DNA of 64,000 nucleotides from G963720515 sp963720515 (GTDB lineage: Bacteria; Actinomycetota; Thermoleophilia; Gaiellales; Gaiellaceae): positions 2,108,001 to 2,172,000 of the forward strand of contig OY970397.1 in NCBI GenBank assembly GCA_963720515.1, written 5' to 3'. Within the stretch, counting starts at the first letter, position 1, and each line of letters begins with the position of its first letter. Position numbers and translations under genes: made by a program. The notes beneath the pieces are model-generated. The model was not told the origin of the DNA. It worked only from the letters and a program-made list of their open reading frames with translations, and searched no databases. This document shows positions 8,597 to 16,097 of the stretch, piece after piece.

Positions 8597-10079
8597 CCCT
8601 GAACACGATCACCGCGGCGGGGTAGGCGGCAACGATCGCGAGCCGGACCGGCAGCGAGGCGGCCATCGGCATCCAGGCGTCCACCGCGAGCGAGGCGAGC
8701 CCGAGGCCGAGGGCCATCGCGTAGATGAAGCCGATCCGGAGCCAGTCCCAGGGCACCGGGTAGATCCGGCCGGAGACGTACGCGACGGCGAGCGCGAGCG
8801 CTGCGAACGCGATCGCCGTCGCCCACGCCGCGCCGACGAACGAGTACGGCGGGATGAGCAGGAAGTTCAGGCCGATCGCGAGCAGCCCGCCGCCGAAGAC
8901 GAGCACCGGGATCGTCCGCATCCGCTTCTCGACCATGAAGCCGACGGCGAAGAGGCTGTAGGCGCCGGTCGCGATCGCGGCGAGCCCGAGCGGCGCGACC
9001 GCCTTGCTCGCCTCCCACCACTCCGGCCGGAAGAGCAGGTGCAGGAGCGGGAGGATCCACGCAGCGACGCCGACGGCGAGGAACCCGACCGCGACGAAGT
9101 AGTAGTTGGCGCCGCGCGCGACCATCTGCGGGTGGCGGTCGGTGTGGAGCCAGGAGTAGTGCCACTGCGGCCAGCCCATCCGGAACGCGACCACGGCGAG
9201 CAGCACGATCTGCGCGTAGCGGTAGGCGACGTCGTAGACGCCGGCGTCGGCGAGACCGTGGTAGTGGCGGACGAAGAAGCGGTCCGCGAAGTTGATCGCG
9301 TAGAACGAGATCCCGCCGATGACTCCCGGCCACGCGAACGAGACCATCTCACGGCCGACCTTCGGCGTCACGTTCCGGGTCAGGTCGTGGACGTACTCGC
9401 GCATGCTCACGACGAAGACGACGCACACCGCGATGAGCGACGCGAGCAGGATCCCCTTCACGCCGAGCTCGAGGACGGCGAGGAACACGACTACGAGCAC
9501 GACCTGCACCACGCCGCGGGTCAGCGAGTAGGCGGCGAACGTGAACGGCTTGCGGCGCAGGCGCGCGAGGATGAGCGACAGGTCGACGATGTTCGTCAGG
9601 TAGAGGTCGGTGAGCGCGATCGCGAAGAGGACGGCGGAGCCCGCCCCGGCGAGGATCCAGTTGTCGAGCTGCCCGGCGAGGGCGACCATGACGCCGATCA
9701 CGACGGCGGGGTAGATGGCCGAGATGACCAGGTAGAGCGTGATCACCTGCCGGCGCCAGTGGTCGTCGTCGCGGTCGAAGTAGAAGCGCGAGAGGACGCC
9801 GTCGAGGTTGGCCGAGATGATCACGTCCACGAGCGCCACGGTTGCGAGGACGAGCGAGAGCACCCCCACCTCGTCGCGGGTCAGGTAGTGCGCGTAGAGC
9901 GGGATGAGGAAGAACGTGAGCGACTTGAGCAGGACCCGCGTCCCGCCGTAGATCGTGGTGTCACGGGCGAGCGCGCCGATCCCGAGCTGCTTCGGCGCGC
10001 CGCGGCCGTCGGCGTCGGGTTCGCGGCCCTCGGTCTCGGGCTCGTGCTCGAGCGTCTCCTCGCCGCGAACCTCGCTCAC
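8523..10079 (-). CDS. Polysaccharide flippase (MOP superfamily, Wzx-like)
   Basis: A 518-residue protein with about 12-14 membrane segments. The cytoplasmic N-terminus (first 40 residues, acidic) leads into DTTIYGGTRVLLKSLTFFLIPLYAHYLTRDEVGVLSLV, the classic opening of Wzx/RfbX polysaccharide export proteins, which flip undecaprenyl-linked oligosaccharides across the membrane. GTG 10079 lies seven bases after a TACGCT element on the minus strand (10087-10092), supporting this start. The substrate is presumably one of the glycans made by genes in this region. Confidence 0.9.
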   Translation of the reverse strand: MSEVRGEETLEHEPETEGREPDADGRGAPKQLGIGALARDTTIYGGTRVLLKSLTFFLIPLYAHYLTRDEVGVLSLVLATVALVDVIISANLDGVLSRFYFDRDDDHWRRQVITLYLVISAIYPAVVIGVMVALAGQLDNWILAGAGSAVLFAIALTDLYLTNIVDLSLILARLRRKPFTFAAYSLTRGVVQVVLVVVFLAVLELGVKGILLASLIAVCVVFVVSMREYVHDLTRNVTPKVGREMVSFAWPGVIGGISFYAINFADRFFVRHYHGLADAGVYDVAYRYAQIVLLAVVAFRMGWPQWHYSWLHTDRHPQMVARGANYYFVAVGFLAVGVAAWILPLLHLLFRPEWWEASKAVAPLGLAAIATGAYSLFAVGFMVEKRMRTIPVLVFGGGLLAIGLNFLLIPPYSFVGAAWATAIAFAALALAVAYVSGRIYPVPWDWLRIGFIYAMALGLGLASLAVDAWMPMAASLPVRLAIVAAYPAAVIVFRVIPRSDLRAARRRLAREPRPSGSS

Positions 10080-10086
10080 GTGCGGG

Positions 10087-10092
10087 AGCGTA
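10087..10092 (-). promoter_or_regulatory. Predicted -10 element TACGCT for the flippase
   Basis: Read on the minus strand, TACGCT lies seven bases before the GTG at 10079. No ribosome-binding site is present. Confidence 0.5.
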
Positions 10093-10118
10093 GTCCGGCC
10101 GCTCGACGCGCTGTGCCG

Positions 10119-11408
10119 CTAGAGGTAGCCGAGCTCGTCGAGGCGGGCGGCGAGGATCGCGTCGTCCTCCTCGCTCATCGCGTCGGCGTCCGTGCGCTCG
10201 GTCGTCAGCTCGCGGAGGCGCGCTTTCAGGCGCTCGACGACGTCCGGGTGGTCGGCGGCGCGGTTCCGCCGCTCGTTCGGGTCGTCGGCGAGGTCGTAGA
10301 GCGCGTCCGCCACGCGTGCGTCCTCGAGGGTGGTGACGAGCTTCCAGCTCCCGTCGCGGATCGCGGCCTGCGACACGGTCTGCACGCCGCTCGGCGCGCC
10401 GGTCGGGACCTCCATCACGATCGGGTGTGCGGGCGGCTCGGCGGTGTCGCGCAGCGCGGGGGCGAGGCTCACCCCGGCCCAGCCGGCGGGCGGCGCCGGA
10501 AGCTCCGCGAGGTCGAGGAGCGTCGGCGCGAGGTCGAGGTGGGACACGGGCGTGGTGCGTACGCCGGACTCGATCCCCGGTCCGGCGACGACGAGCGGCA
10601 CGCGGACGTCGCGCTCGAAGAGCGTCTGGTTGTGGTTCCAGAAGTAGCGGGGCGCGACGCGGAGCAGCCGCTTCGACTCGGAGCGCGCGCCGCGGGCGAC
10701 CAGGCGCGTGGCCCAGGCCTCGACGGGGAGGCGGTCGCGGATCCGGCGGGCGACCTGCTGCTGGCGAAGGCTGTGCGGCTCGAGGGTCGTGTTCTCCCCG
10801 TGGTCGCCGGTGAGAAGGATCGTCGTGTCCGCGCCCGCGACGTCGACGAGCCGTCCGAGCCAGGGGTCGATCCCGGCGAACGAGCGCTCGTAGGCGGTGC
10901 GTCCGTAGCGGCGCGAGTCGAACGCGGGCGGGTACGTGCGCGGCGTGTGGACGTCCCAGAGGTGGACGACGCCGAGCCAGGGCGCCTCGGCCGCGGCGGC
11001 GTCGCGCACGCGGTCGAGCAGTCGCTCGCCCCAGGCGGAATGCACGGACCGGTCGGGCACGTCGCGGTACTCGATCTCGCCGAAGCCGCGCAGGAGCCCG
11101 ACGTTGTCGAGCAGCGGCCCGGTCACCGAGGCCCAGGTCGCATAGCCGGCGCGGGCGAGCTCCTCGGGGAAGGTCGGCACCGCATCGGCGAGCTTCGCGC
11201 CGCGGAGCGCCCGGACGCCGTGGCTCGTCGGCGGCCGGCTGGTGAACATCGCGGTGAACGCGGGCGTCGTGGTCGGGCAGGTCGTGTACGCGTTCGCGAA
11301 GCGCACGCCGCGCTCGGCGAGCGCGCTCGCAGCGGGCCAGGCGGCCTGCGGGCGCTCGAGCAGATCGGCACGCAGGCAGTCGACGACGACGATGAGGAAC
11401 CCCGGCAC
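10119..11408 (-). CDS. Sulfatase-fold hydrolase/transferase with threonine at the nucleophile site
   Basis: About 429 residues of the sulfatase/alkaline phosphatase superfamily: FLIVVVDCLRADLL (metal Asp), TCPTTTPAFTAMFTSRPPTSHGVR (active-site region), WDVHTPRTYPP, ILLTGDHGE (Asp-His), VPLVVAGPGI and a sulfatase-type C-terminus DLADDPNERRN. The Cys/Ser-x-Pro-x-Arg sequence needed to make formylglycine is absent; TTTPAF places a threonine there, as in phosphotransferases and phosphodiesterases of the superfamily. So this is unlikely to be a true sulfatase. I chose GTG 11408 because it lies seven bases after a TAGCAT element (11416-11421); an ATG at 11417 inside that element is the alternative. 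Confidence 0.8.
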   Translation of the reverse strand: MPGFLIVVVDCLRADLLERPQAAWPAASALAERGVRFANAYTTCPTTTPAFTAMFTSRPPTSHGVRALRGAKLADAVPTFPEELARAGYATWASVTGPLLDNVGLLRGFGEIEYRDVPDRSVHSAWGERLLDRVRDAAAAEAPWLGVVHLWDVHTPRTYPPAFDSRRYGRTAYERSFAGIDPWLGRLVDVAGADTTILLTGDHGENTTLEPHSLRQQQVARRIRDRLPVEAWATRLVARGARSESKRLLRVAPRYFWNHNQTLFERDVRVPLVVAGPGIESGVRTTPVSHLDLAPTLLDLAELPAPPAGWAGVSLAPALRDTAEPPAHPIVMEVPTGAPSGVQTVSQAAIRDGSWKLVTTLEDARVADALYDLADDPNERRNRAADHPDVVERLKARLRELTTERTDADAMSEEDDAILAARLDELGYL

Positions 11409-11415
11409 GGCGGCC

Positions 11416-11421
11416 ATGCTA
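11416..11421 (-). promoter_or_regulatory. Predicted -10 element TAGCAT for the sulfatase-fold gene
   Basis: TAGCAT on the minus strand ends seven bases before GTG 11408 and decides between that start and the ATG that the element itself contains. Confidence 0.45.
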
Positions 11422-11542
11422 GTCGCGCGACCTGGAACCTGATTCACGCGCGGGATTAAGGGCTCCCAACCCACCCCCAACCAGCCATCATGCTAAGCGG
11501 AAAAGGCGCGCGTGTCTGTCACGGAACTGCGCCGAAACCGTG

Positions 11543-12683
11543 TCAATCGTGGGCCGCGGCGCGCTCGTCCAGCAGGTCGTAGTAGACCCGCTCGAGCGCC
11601 TCGCCGGGCGGCGTCGCGAGCCGCTCGCGCACGACGCGCTCGTTCCGCTCGCCGTAGCGCTCGCGGAGCTCCGGATCGCGCAGCAGCGTGAGCAGCGCCT
11701 CGGTCAGCGCGTCCTCGTCGCGGCAGCCGACCACCTCGCCGCCCTCGCCCTGCGTGATCCACTCGTCGATCGTGATCGCGTCGCCCATCACCATCGGGAG
11801 CCGCGACGCCATCGACTCGATCATCGAGGCCGGCGTCGCGTCGGTGGACGCGATCGACACGCCGAGATCTGCCGATGCGCACAACGCGGGCAGCTCGTCG
11901 GGCGCCGCGAAGTGGAACGCCACCCGGTCGGAGAGCCCCAGTTCGTGGACGAGCGCCTCGATCTTCCCGCGGAGGTCGCCCGCCCGCGCGGCGAGCACCA
12001 AGCGCGCGGACGGGAACCTCGGCGGCCGCCCGTGCAAACGCGCGCACGAGCACGTCGAGATTCGTGTTCTCGCGGTAGTTCCTGAGCGACAGGACAATGA
12101 GCGCGTCCTCGGGCCAGCCGAAGCGCGCGCGCAGCCCGGGGTCGCGCTTGTCCGGCCCGAACGGCGGCAGGTCCACGTACCAGACGATCCGCGTGAGCTT
12201 GGCCGGATCGGCGCCCAACCGCACGGTCTCGTCGGCGTTGGCGATGGAGCTCACCACGTAGCGGTCGCCGGCGGCGACCGCCTCGCGCACCCACTTCCGC
12301 CCGCGCCTCCGGTCACGGCCGAACGTGAAGATGTCCGTGTTCCACGGGCTCAGGACGAGCGGGTGGAACTCGGAGCGCGCCGCCCAGTAGCCGTAGGGGA
12401 GCAGGTAGTGCCCGTGCACGATGTCCATGCCGAGCCCGTCGGCGAGGCGCCCGATGGCCGGCGCGAACGCGAAGCGCCGCAGACCCTTGATCCGCGTCGA
12501 GAGCCCGCCGATCGCACGGACGTCGTGCGCGACGATGCCGTCGAGCTCGCCCGGCCGGTCGGTGATGCGGTCGCTCACGATGTGCACCTCGTGCCCGCGC
12601 TCCGCGAGCCGCCAGGCCCACCGCAGGAAGATGATCGAGCGACCGTCGCCGACCCCGAGGATGCGTAGGGGCCTGTCGGTCAC
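11543..12683 (-). CDS. GT4-type glycosyltransferase (one frame break)
   Basis: A retaining glycosyltransferase of the GT-B fold, about 379 residues after removal of one base. The N-terminal half starts LRILGVGDGRSIIFLRWAWRLAERGHEVHIVS; the C-terminal nucleotide-sugar domain has VIVLSLRNYRENTNLDVLVRAF, VLAARAGDLRGKIEALV and the conserved loop GVSIASTDATPASMIESMASRLPMV. A G run at 12013-12015 carries one base too many; removing it joins RAAAEVPSARLVLAARAGD. GTG 12683 is eight bases after TAGTAT (12692-12697). It diverges from the LysR gene. Donor and acceptor are unknown. Confidence 0.82.
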
Positions 12684-12691
12684 GGCCGCGG

Positions 12692-12697
12692 ATACTA
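12692..12697 (-). promoter_or_regulatory. Predicted -10 element TAGTAT for the glycosyltransferase
   Basis: TAGTAT on the minus strand ends eight bases before GTG 12683. It lies 13 bases from the LysR box at 12710, so regulator binding could affect this promoter too. Confidence 0.45.
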
Positions 12698-12709
12698 GCG
12701 ATTCGACGG

Positions 12710-12724
12710 ATAAGCTGTGCTTAT
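12710..12724. promoter_or_regulatory. LysR-type T-N11-A operator over the LysR start codon
   Basis: ATAAGCTGTGCTTAT is a perfect inverted repeat (ATAAGC-TGT-GCTTAT) with the T-N11-A spacing of LysR-type boxes. It covers the predicted -10 element TAAGCT and the ATG at 12723, so binding would block transcription of the regulator: autorepression is expected. A near copy lies at 21535-21549 in front of the sulfur operon. Confidence 0.65.
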
Positions 12725-13613
12725 GGACACGCGCGCCCTTCAGGCCTTCTGCGCGGTCGTCGAGCGCAAGAGCTTCTCTCAGGCGGCGGAGCGGCTCGGC
12801 GTGACGCAGCCTGCGGTCAGCCTTCAGATCCGCTCGCTCGAGGAACGGCTCGGGCACAAGTTGATCGACCGCTCGGGACGCCGGGTAGAGCCGACCGAGG
12901 CCGGCGAGCGCCTCTACCGGAACGCGCAGCGGCTGCTCGCCGCCGAGGCACAGCTGCTCGCCGAGCTCGACGAGGACGGCGCCGAGCTCACCGGTCGGCT
13001 CGCCATCGGCGCGTCCACGGGGCCGGGCGCGCATCTCGTGCCGCTCCTCCTCTGCGAGTTCGCCCGCCAACACCCAGGGCTTCAGGTTGCGCTCACGATC
13101 GCTGACACAGTGGCGGTCATCGAGCAGGTCGCCGACCGCGTGCTCGAGCTCGGCGTCGTCGGCGCGCTGCGCCGGCACCGCTCGCTCGACTTCGAGCCGC
13201 TCGCGCGTGACGAGATCGTCCTCGCGGTTCCCGCCGGCCACGCGTTCGCCGGTCGCGACGTCCCGCTCGACGAGCTTCGAGGCGAGACGCTCCTCTCCAT
13301 GCAGGAGGGCGCCGGGGTGCGGCAGGTGATCGACGAGGAGCTCCGCCGCGCCGGCCTCAAGGTCCGCGACCTCGAGTCGCGCCTGGAGCTCGGGCTCCAG
13401 GAGTCCGTGAAGAGCGCGGTCTCGGCCGGGTACGGCGTCGCGTTCATCTCCCGCACGGCCGTCGAGGCCGAACTCGCCGCGGGGACGCTCGAGACCGCGC
13501 GCGTCGCCGGCGTCGAGCCCTCGCGCCAGCTCTACGTCGTCCGCCCGCGCGGCCGGACGCTCACCCGGGCGGCCGAGGCGTTCCTCGCGTTCGCTCGGGA
13601 GCAGGCCGCGTGA
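12723..13613 (+). CDS. LysR-family regulator, CysL-like
   Basis: A 296-residue LysR-type regulator. Residues 1-60 form the winged helix-turn-helix (ALQAFCAVVERKSFSQAAERLGVTQPAVSLQIRSLEERLG); the rest is the periplasmic-binding-like effector domain. The opening of that domain, IGASTGPGAHLVPLLLCEFARQHPGLQVALTI, and GLQESVKSAVSAGYGVAFIS match the CysL/selenium-metabolism subgroup of LysR proteins, whose best-known member in Bacillus activates sulfite reductase genes (family knowledge). ATG 12723 is six bases after TAAGCT; a GTG at 12717 is less likely. It is coupled by GTGA to the alcohol dehydrogenase gene. Control of the operon at 21588 is inferred from shared operator boxes. Confidence 0.9.
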   Translation: MDTRALQAFCAVVERKSFSQAAERLGVTQPAVSLQIRSLEERLGHKLIDRSGRRVEPTEAGERLYRNAQRLLAAEAQLLAELDEDGAELTGRLAIGASTGPGAHLVPLLLCEFARQHPGLQVALTIADTVAVIEQVADRVLELGVVGALRRHRSLDFEPLARDEIVLAVPAGHAFAGRDVPLDELRGETLLSMQEGAGVRQVIDEELRRAGLKVRDLESRLELGLQESVKSAVSAGYGVAFISRTAVEAELAAGTLETARVAGVEPSRQLYVVRPRGRTLTRAAEAFLAFAREQAA

Positions 13614-14584
13614 TCGTCCGCTGGGGCCTCGACGCCTACGACGGCCTCCTCGCCGAGCTCGGGATCGAGCGTCCGCTCCTCGTCACGAGCCCGCGCTGGA
13701 CGTCTCTCGGCCTGGCGGCCTGGCGCACCTTCGACGGCGTTCGCCATCACGTTCCCGCCTCGTCGGTCGAGGCGGCGATCGGGGCCGCGGAGGGCGCCGA
13801 CGGGCTCGTCGCCGTCGGCGGGGGCAGCGCGATCGACACCGGGAAGGCGGTCTCGGTCGCGCTCGGGCTGCCGCTCGTCTCGGTCCCGACCACGTACTCG
13901 GGCGCCGAGTGGACGCACGGCTACGGCATGCTCGACGAGGGCGCGCGGGAGAAGCGCGGCGGCGGCGGCGCGAACCTCGCCGGGATCGTCTACGACGTGG
14001 AGCTGACGCTCGGTCTCCCGCGCGACGCGACCGGCGGCACGGCGATGAACGCGCTCGCCCACTGCGCCGAGGCGCTCTACGTCGAGGGCAAGAACCCGGC
14101 CGCCGACCGTGAGGCACTCGCCGGCGCCGCGGCCATCGGCGATGCGCTTCCACGCGTGCTGGCCGACGGCTCCGACCGGGCCGCGAGGCACGACCTCCTC
14201 GAGGGCGCGATGCACGGCGGCGCCGCGCTCGCCGGTGCCGGCCTCGGGCTCTCGCACGCGCTGGCGCAGGCACTCGGGGGCCGCTTCGGGATCGCGCACG
14301 GCGCGGCGAACGCGCTCTGCCTCGCGCCCACGCTGCGCTTCAACGAGCCGGTCGCGGGCGCGGAGATCGCACGGTTCGCGGCCGCGCTCGGGACGGACGA
14401 CGCGGCCGGCCGCGCGGAGGAGCTGGCGCGCCTCGGCGGATTCGAGCGGCTCCGCGACCTCGGCGTTCCCGAGGACGAGCTCGACGCGGCGGCCGAAGCC
14501 GCGGTGCGCCGGCCGGGGGCGAGGATGAATCCGCGGGCGGCGAGCGCCGAGGAGGCCGCCGACCTTCTGCGGTCGATCTGGTAG
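13610..14584 (+). CDS. Iron-containing alcohol dehydrogenase (maleylacetate reductase-like)
   Basis: A 324-residue Fe-ADH superfamily enzyme: NAD-binding GGGSAIDTGKAVSVALGLP (about residues 70-88), the PTTYSGAEWTHGYGML loop typical of maleylacetate reductases, and metal-binding histidines in MNALAHCAEALYV and GLSHALAQALGGRFGIAHG. It lacks the longer C-terminal domain of typical butanol dehydrogenases. The four-base overlap with the LysR gene shows they are one operon. Reduction of a keto or C=C acid with NAD(P)H is likely; the true substrate, possibly not maleylacetate, is unknown as no ring-cleavage genes are near. Confidence 0.85.
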   Translation: MIVRWGLDAYDGLLAELGIERPLLVTSPRWTSLGLAAWRTFDGVRHHVPASSVEAAIGAAEGADGLVAVGGGSAIDTGKAVSVALGLPLVSVPTTYSGAEWTHGYGMLDEGAREKRGGGGANLAGIVYDVELTLGLPRDATGGTAMNALAHCAEALYVEGKNPAADREALAGAAAIGDALPRVLADGSDRAARHDLLEGAMHGGAALAGAGLGLSHALAQALGGRFGIAHGAANALCLAPTLRFNEPVAGAEIARFAAALGTDDAAGRAEELARLGGFERLRDLGVPEDELDAAAEAAVRRPGARMNPRAASAEEAADLLRSIW

Positions 14585-14594
14585 GACTCCGCCG

Positions 14595-15278
14595 ATGCCG
14601 AATCCCGAGCTCCGCCGCCGCCTCGACTCCCTGCCCGGCTGGCTTTCCTACGAGGAGGGCGAGACGCTCTACGACCTCGCGCGCGCCTGTACCGGCCGCG
14701 GCGTGATCGTCGAGATCGGCTCCTGGAAGGGCAAGTCGACGACGTGCCTCGGCCTCGGCTCGCGCGCGGGCGCGGGCGTCAGGATCTTCGCCGTCGACCG
14801 CCACACCGACGGGACGTTCCCGGAGTGGGAGAAGCACGTCGCCGAGGCGGGGATCGAGGATCTCGTCACGCCGCTCAAGGGCCGCTCGCAGGACGTCGTC
14901 CACGACTTCCACGAGGAGATCGAGCTCCTCTTCATCGACGGCGCCCACACCTACGACCTCGTGCTCGAGGACTGGGAGGGCTGGGTGCCGAAGGTCGTCC
15001 CGGGCGGCGTCGTCGCGATGCACGACACGACCGGCTTCCCCGGGGTCAAGCGCGTCGCCGAGGAACACCTCTTCAAGTCGCGGGACTTCCGCGGCGTGCG
15101 GTTCGTCTACCCGACGACGAGCCTCGGGACGAAGGCGCCCGCCTCGACGCTCGACCTCGTCCGGAACCGCTTCGCGCTCGGCGTCATGCGCACGGTCGCG
15201 GGCGCGCTCCACTGGAAGCGGCTGGTTCCCCACCCCGTGCAGCAGGCCGGACGCCGTATCCTGCGCGCGATCCAGTGA
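14595..15278 (+). CDS. Class I SAM-dependent methyltransferase (Methyltransf_24 type)
   Basis: A 227-residue protein with the motif I variant VIVEIGSWKGKSTTCLGLGS (about residues 37-56), the acidic VDRHTDG after it, and LLFIDGAHTYDLVLEDWEGWVPKVVPGGVVAMHD in the centre. This is the CmcI/cephalosporin-hydroxylase-like or Methyltransf_24 group, common beside glycosyltransferases and presumed to methylate sugars. A TAGGAC element precedes the ATG by seven bases. Its stop overlaps the next ATG by one base (TGATG). Confidence 0.83.
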   Translation: MPNPELRRRLDSLPGWLSYEEGETLYDLARACTGRGVIVEIGSWKGKSTTCLGLGSRAGAGVRIFAVDRHTDGTFPEWEKHVAEAGIEDLVTPLKGRSQDVVHDFHEEIELLFIDGAHTYDLVLEDWEGWVPKVVPGGVVAMHDTTGFPGVKRVAEEHLFKSRDFRGVRFVYPTTSLGTKAPASTLDLVRNRFALGVMRTVAGALHWKRLVPHPVQQAGRRILRAIQ

Positions 15279-15916
15279 TGTCGGACGACTTCCGCATGAC
15301 GATCCGCCTGCCGGGCGACGACGAGGCCGCGCATCTCGTCCGCCGGCTGCACGAGCTTCGCCTCGACGAGAGCGAGCGCGCCCTGCTCGGCGCCCGCGTG
15401 ATCGTCAGCCGCGATGACGACACCGTCTTCCTCTACGCCGACTCGGCCGACCGGCTCCACGCGGCCGAAGCGATCGTCCGGCGCGACCTGGGCGACGGCG
15501 CCGACCTCATGCTCGAGCGCTGGCACCCGGTCGCCCAGGATTGGCAGGCCGTGGACGCGCCGATGCCCGAGACCGAGGCCGAGATCGATGCCGAGGAGGA
15601 CCGCGTCCGCGAGCGCGAGGAGGCCGAGGCCGAGGCGACCGGCTACGCGGACTGGGAGGTTCGCGTCGAGCTCCCGAGCCCCGAGGAGACGGACCGGTTC
15701 GCCGACCTGCTCGAGTCCGAGGGCATCCCGCTCATCCGGCGGCACCGGTTCGTGCTCGTCGGCGCCGCGAGCGAGGAGGACGCCCGCGAGCTCGCCGAGC
15801 GGCTGCGCGCCGAGGCGCCGGCCGGCGCCAAGGTCGAGGTCGAGCCGAGCGGCGAGATGGTCTACGAGGTCATGCCGCGCAACCCGTTCGCCGTCTTCGG
15901 CGGCCTCGGGCTCTAG
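15278..15916 (+). CDS. Hypothetical acidic protein with two ferredoxin-like repeats
   Basis: A 212-residue soluble, acidic protein with no recognised family. It has two similar alpha/beta segments (FRMTIRLPGDDEAAHLVRRLHEL near residue 5 and WEVRVELPSPEETDRFADLLESEGIPLIRRHRFVLVGAASEEDA near residue 125) separated by a charged helix (residues 92-118, rich in E and R). The second copy looks like the DUF2007/putative signal-transducing fold in which strands alternate with helices. TGATG overlap with the methyltransferase makes co-translation likely. Confidence 0.65.
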   Translation: MSDDFRMTIRLPGDDEAAHLVRRLHELRLDESERALLGARVIVSRDDDTVFLYADSADRLHAAEAIVRRDLGDGADLMLERWHPVAQDWQAVDAPMPETEAEIDAEEDRVREREEAEAEATGYADWEVRVELPSPEETDRFADLLESEGIPLIRRHRFVLVGAASEEDARELAERLRAEAPAGAKVEVEPSGEMVYEVMPRNPFAVFGGLGL

Positions 15917-15938
15917 GGCGCTCGCCCGCATCCTCCGC

Positions 15939-15944
15939 TACGCT
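15939..15944 (+). promoter_or_regulatory. Predicted -10 element TACGCT for the leader-rsgA-MFS transcript
   Basis: TACGCT lies 37 bases before the leader ATG, so this transcript should have a real 5' leader starting about 15951, unlike most units here. Confidence 0.45.
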
Positions 15945-15965
15945 TCGACCGTTCCGTCCCGCGAC

Positions 15966-15973
15966 GAAGGAGG
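15966..15973 (+). promoter_or_regulatory. Strong ribosome binding site of the leader peptide
   Basis: GAAGGAGG ends seven bases before ATG 15981. It is among the best Shine-Dalgarno sequences in the window, which argues that the 16-residue reading frame is translated. Confidence 0.65.
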
Positions 15974-15980
15974 CGTGTCC

Positions 15981-16031
15981 ATGAAGACCGATCTGACCGC
16001 TCCGCGTCGCGGCCTGTTCGTCTTCGGCTAG
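15981..16031 (+). CDS. Candidate leader peptide MKTDLTAPRRGLFVFG
   Basis: A 16-codon reading frame from ATG to TAG with an ideal ribosome binding site. It reads MKTDLTAPRRGLFVFG. It ends 66 bases before rsgA; a strong hairpin (16051-16069) and a second ribosome binding site lie between. The arginine pair and the hydrophobic C-terminus recall drug-responsive arrest peptides of erm and mef/msr genes (family knowledge), and the operon contains an MFS exporter. That it senses ribosome stalling is inference. Confidence 0.55.
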   Translation: MKTDLTAPRRGLFVFG

Positions 16032-16050
16032 CGGCGCGCCTCGCGTCCGT

Positions 16051-16069
16051 GCCGCGGTTTCGCCGCGGC
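16051..16069 (+). promoter_or_regulatory. Hairpin between leader peptide and rsgA
   Basis: GCCGCGG and CCGCGGC form a perfect seven-base stem around a TTTCG loop. No U-run follows, so it is more likely an attenuator or translational control hairpin than a simple terminator. The rsgA ribosome binding site AGGAGG (16085-16090) begins 15 bases after it. Confidence 0.5.
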
Positions 16070-16097
16070 GATTCCGTGCGACCAGGAGGATCTAGCT

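Noticed and set aside
10119..11408. Arylsulfatase acting on a sulfated glycan
   Set aside because: The formylglycine signature is absent.
9039..11459. 806-codon plus-strand frame
   Set aside because: Antisense of the flippase and sulfatase-fold genes; repetitive R/E/V composition and no domain.
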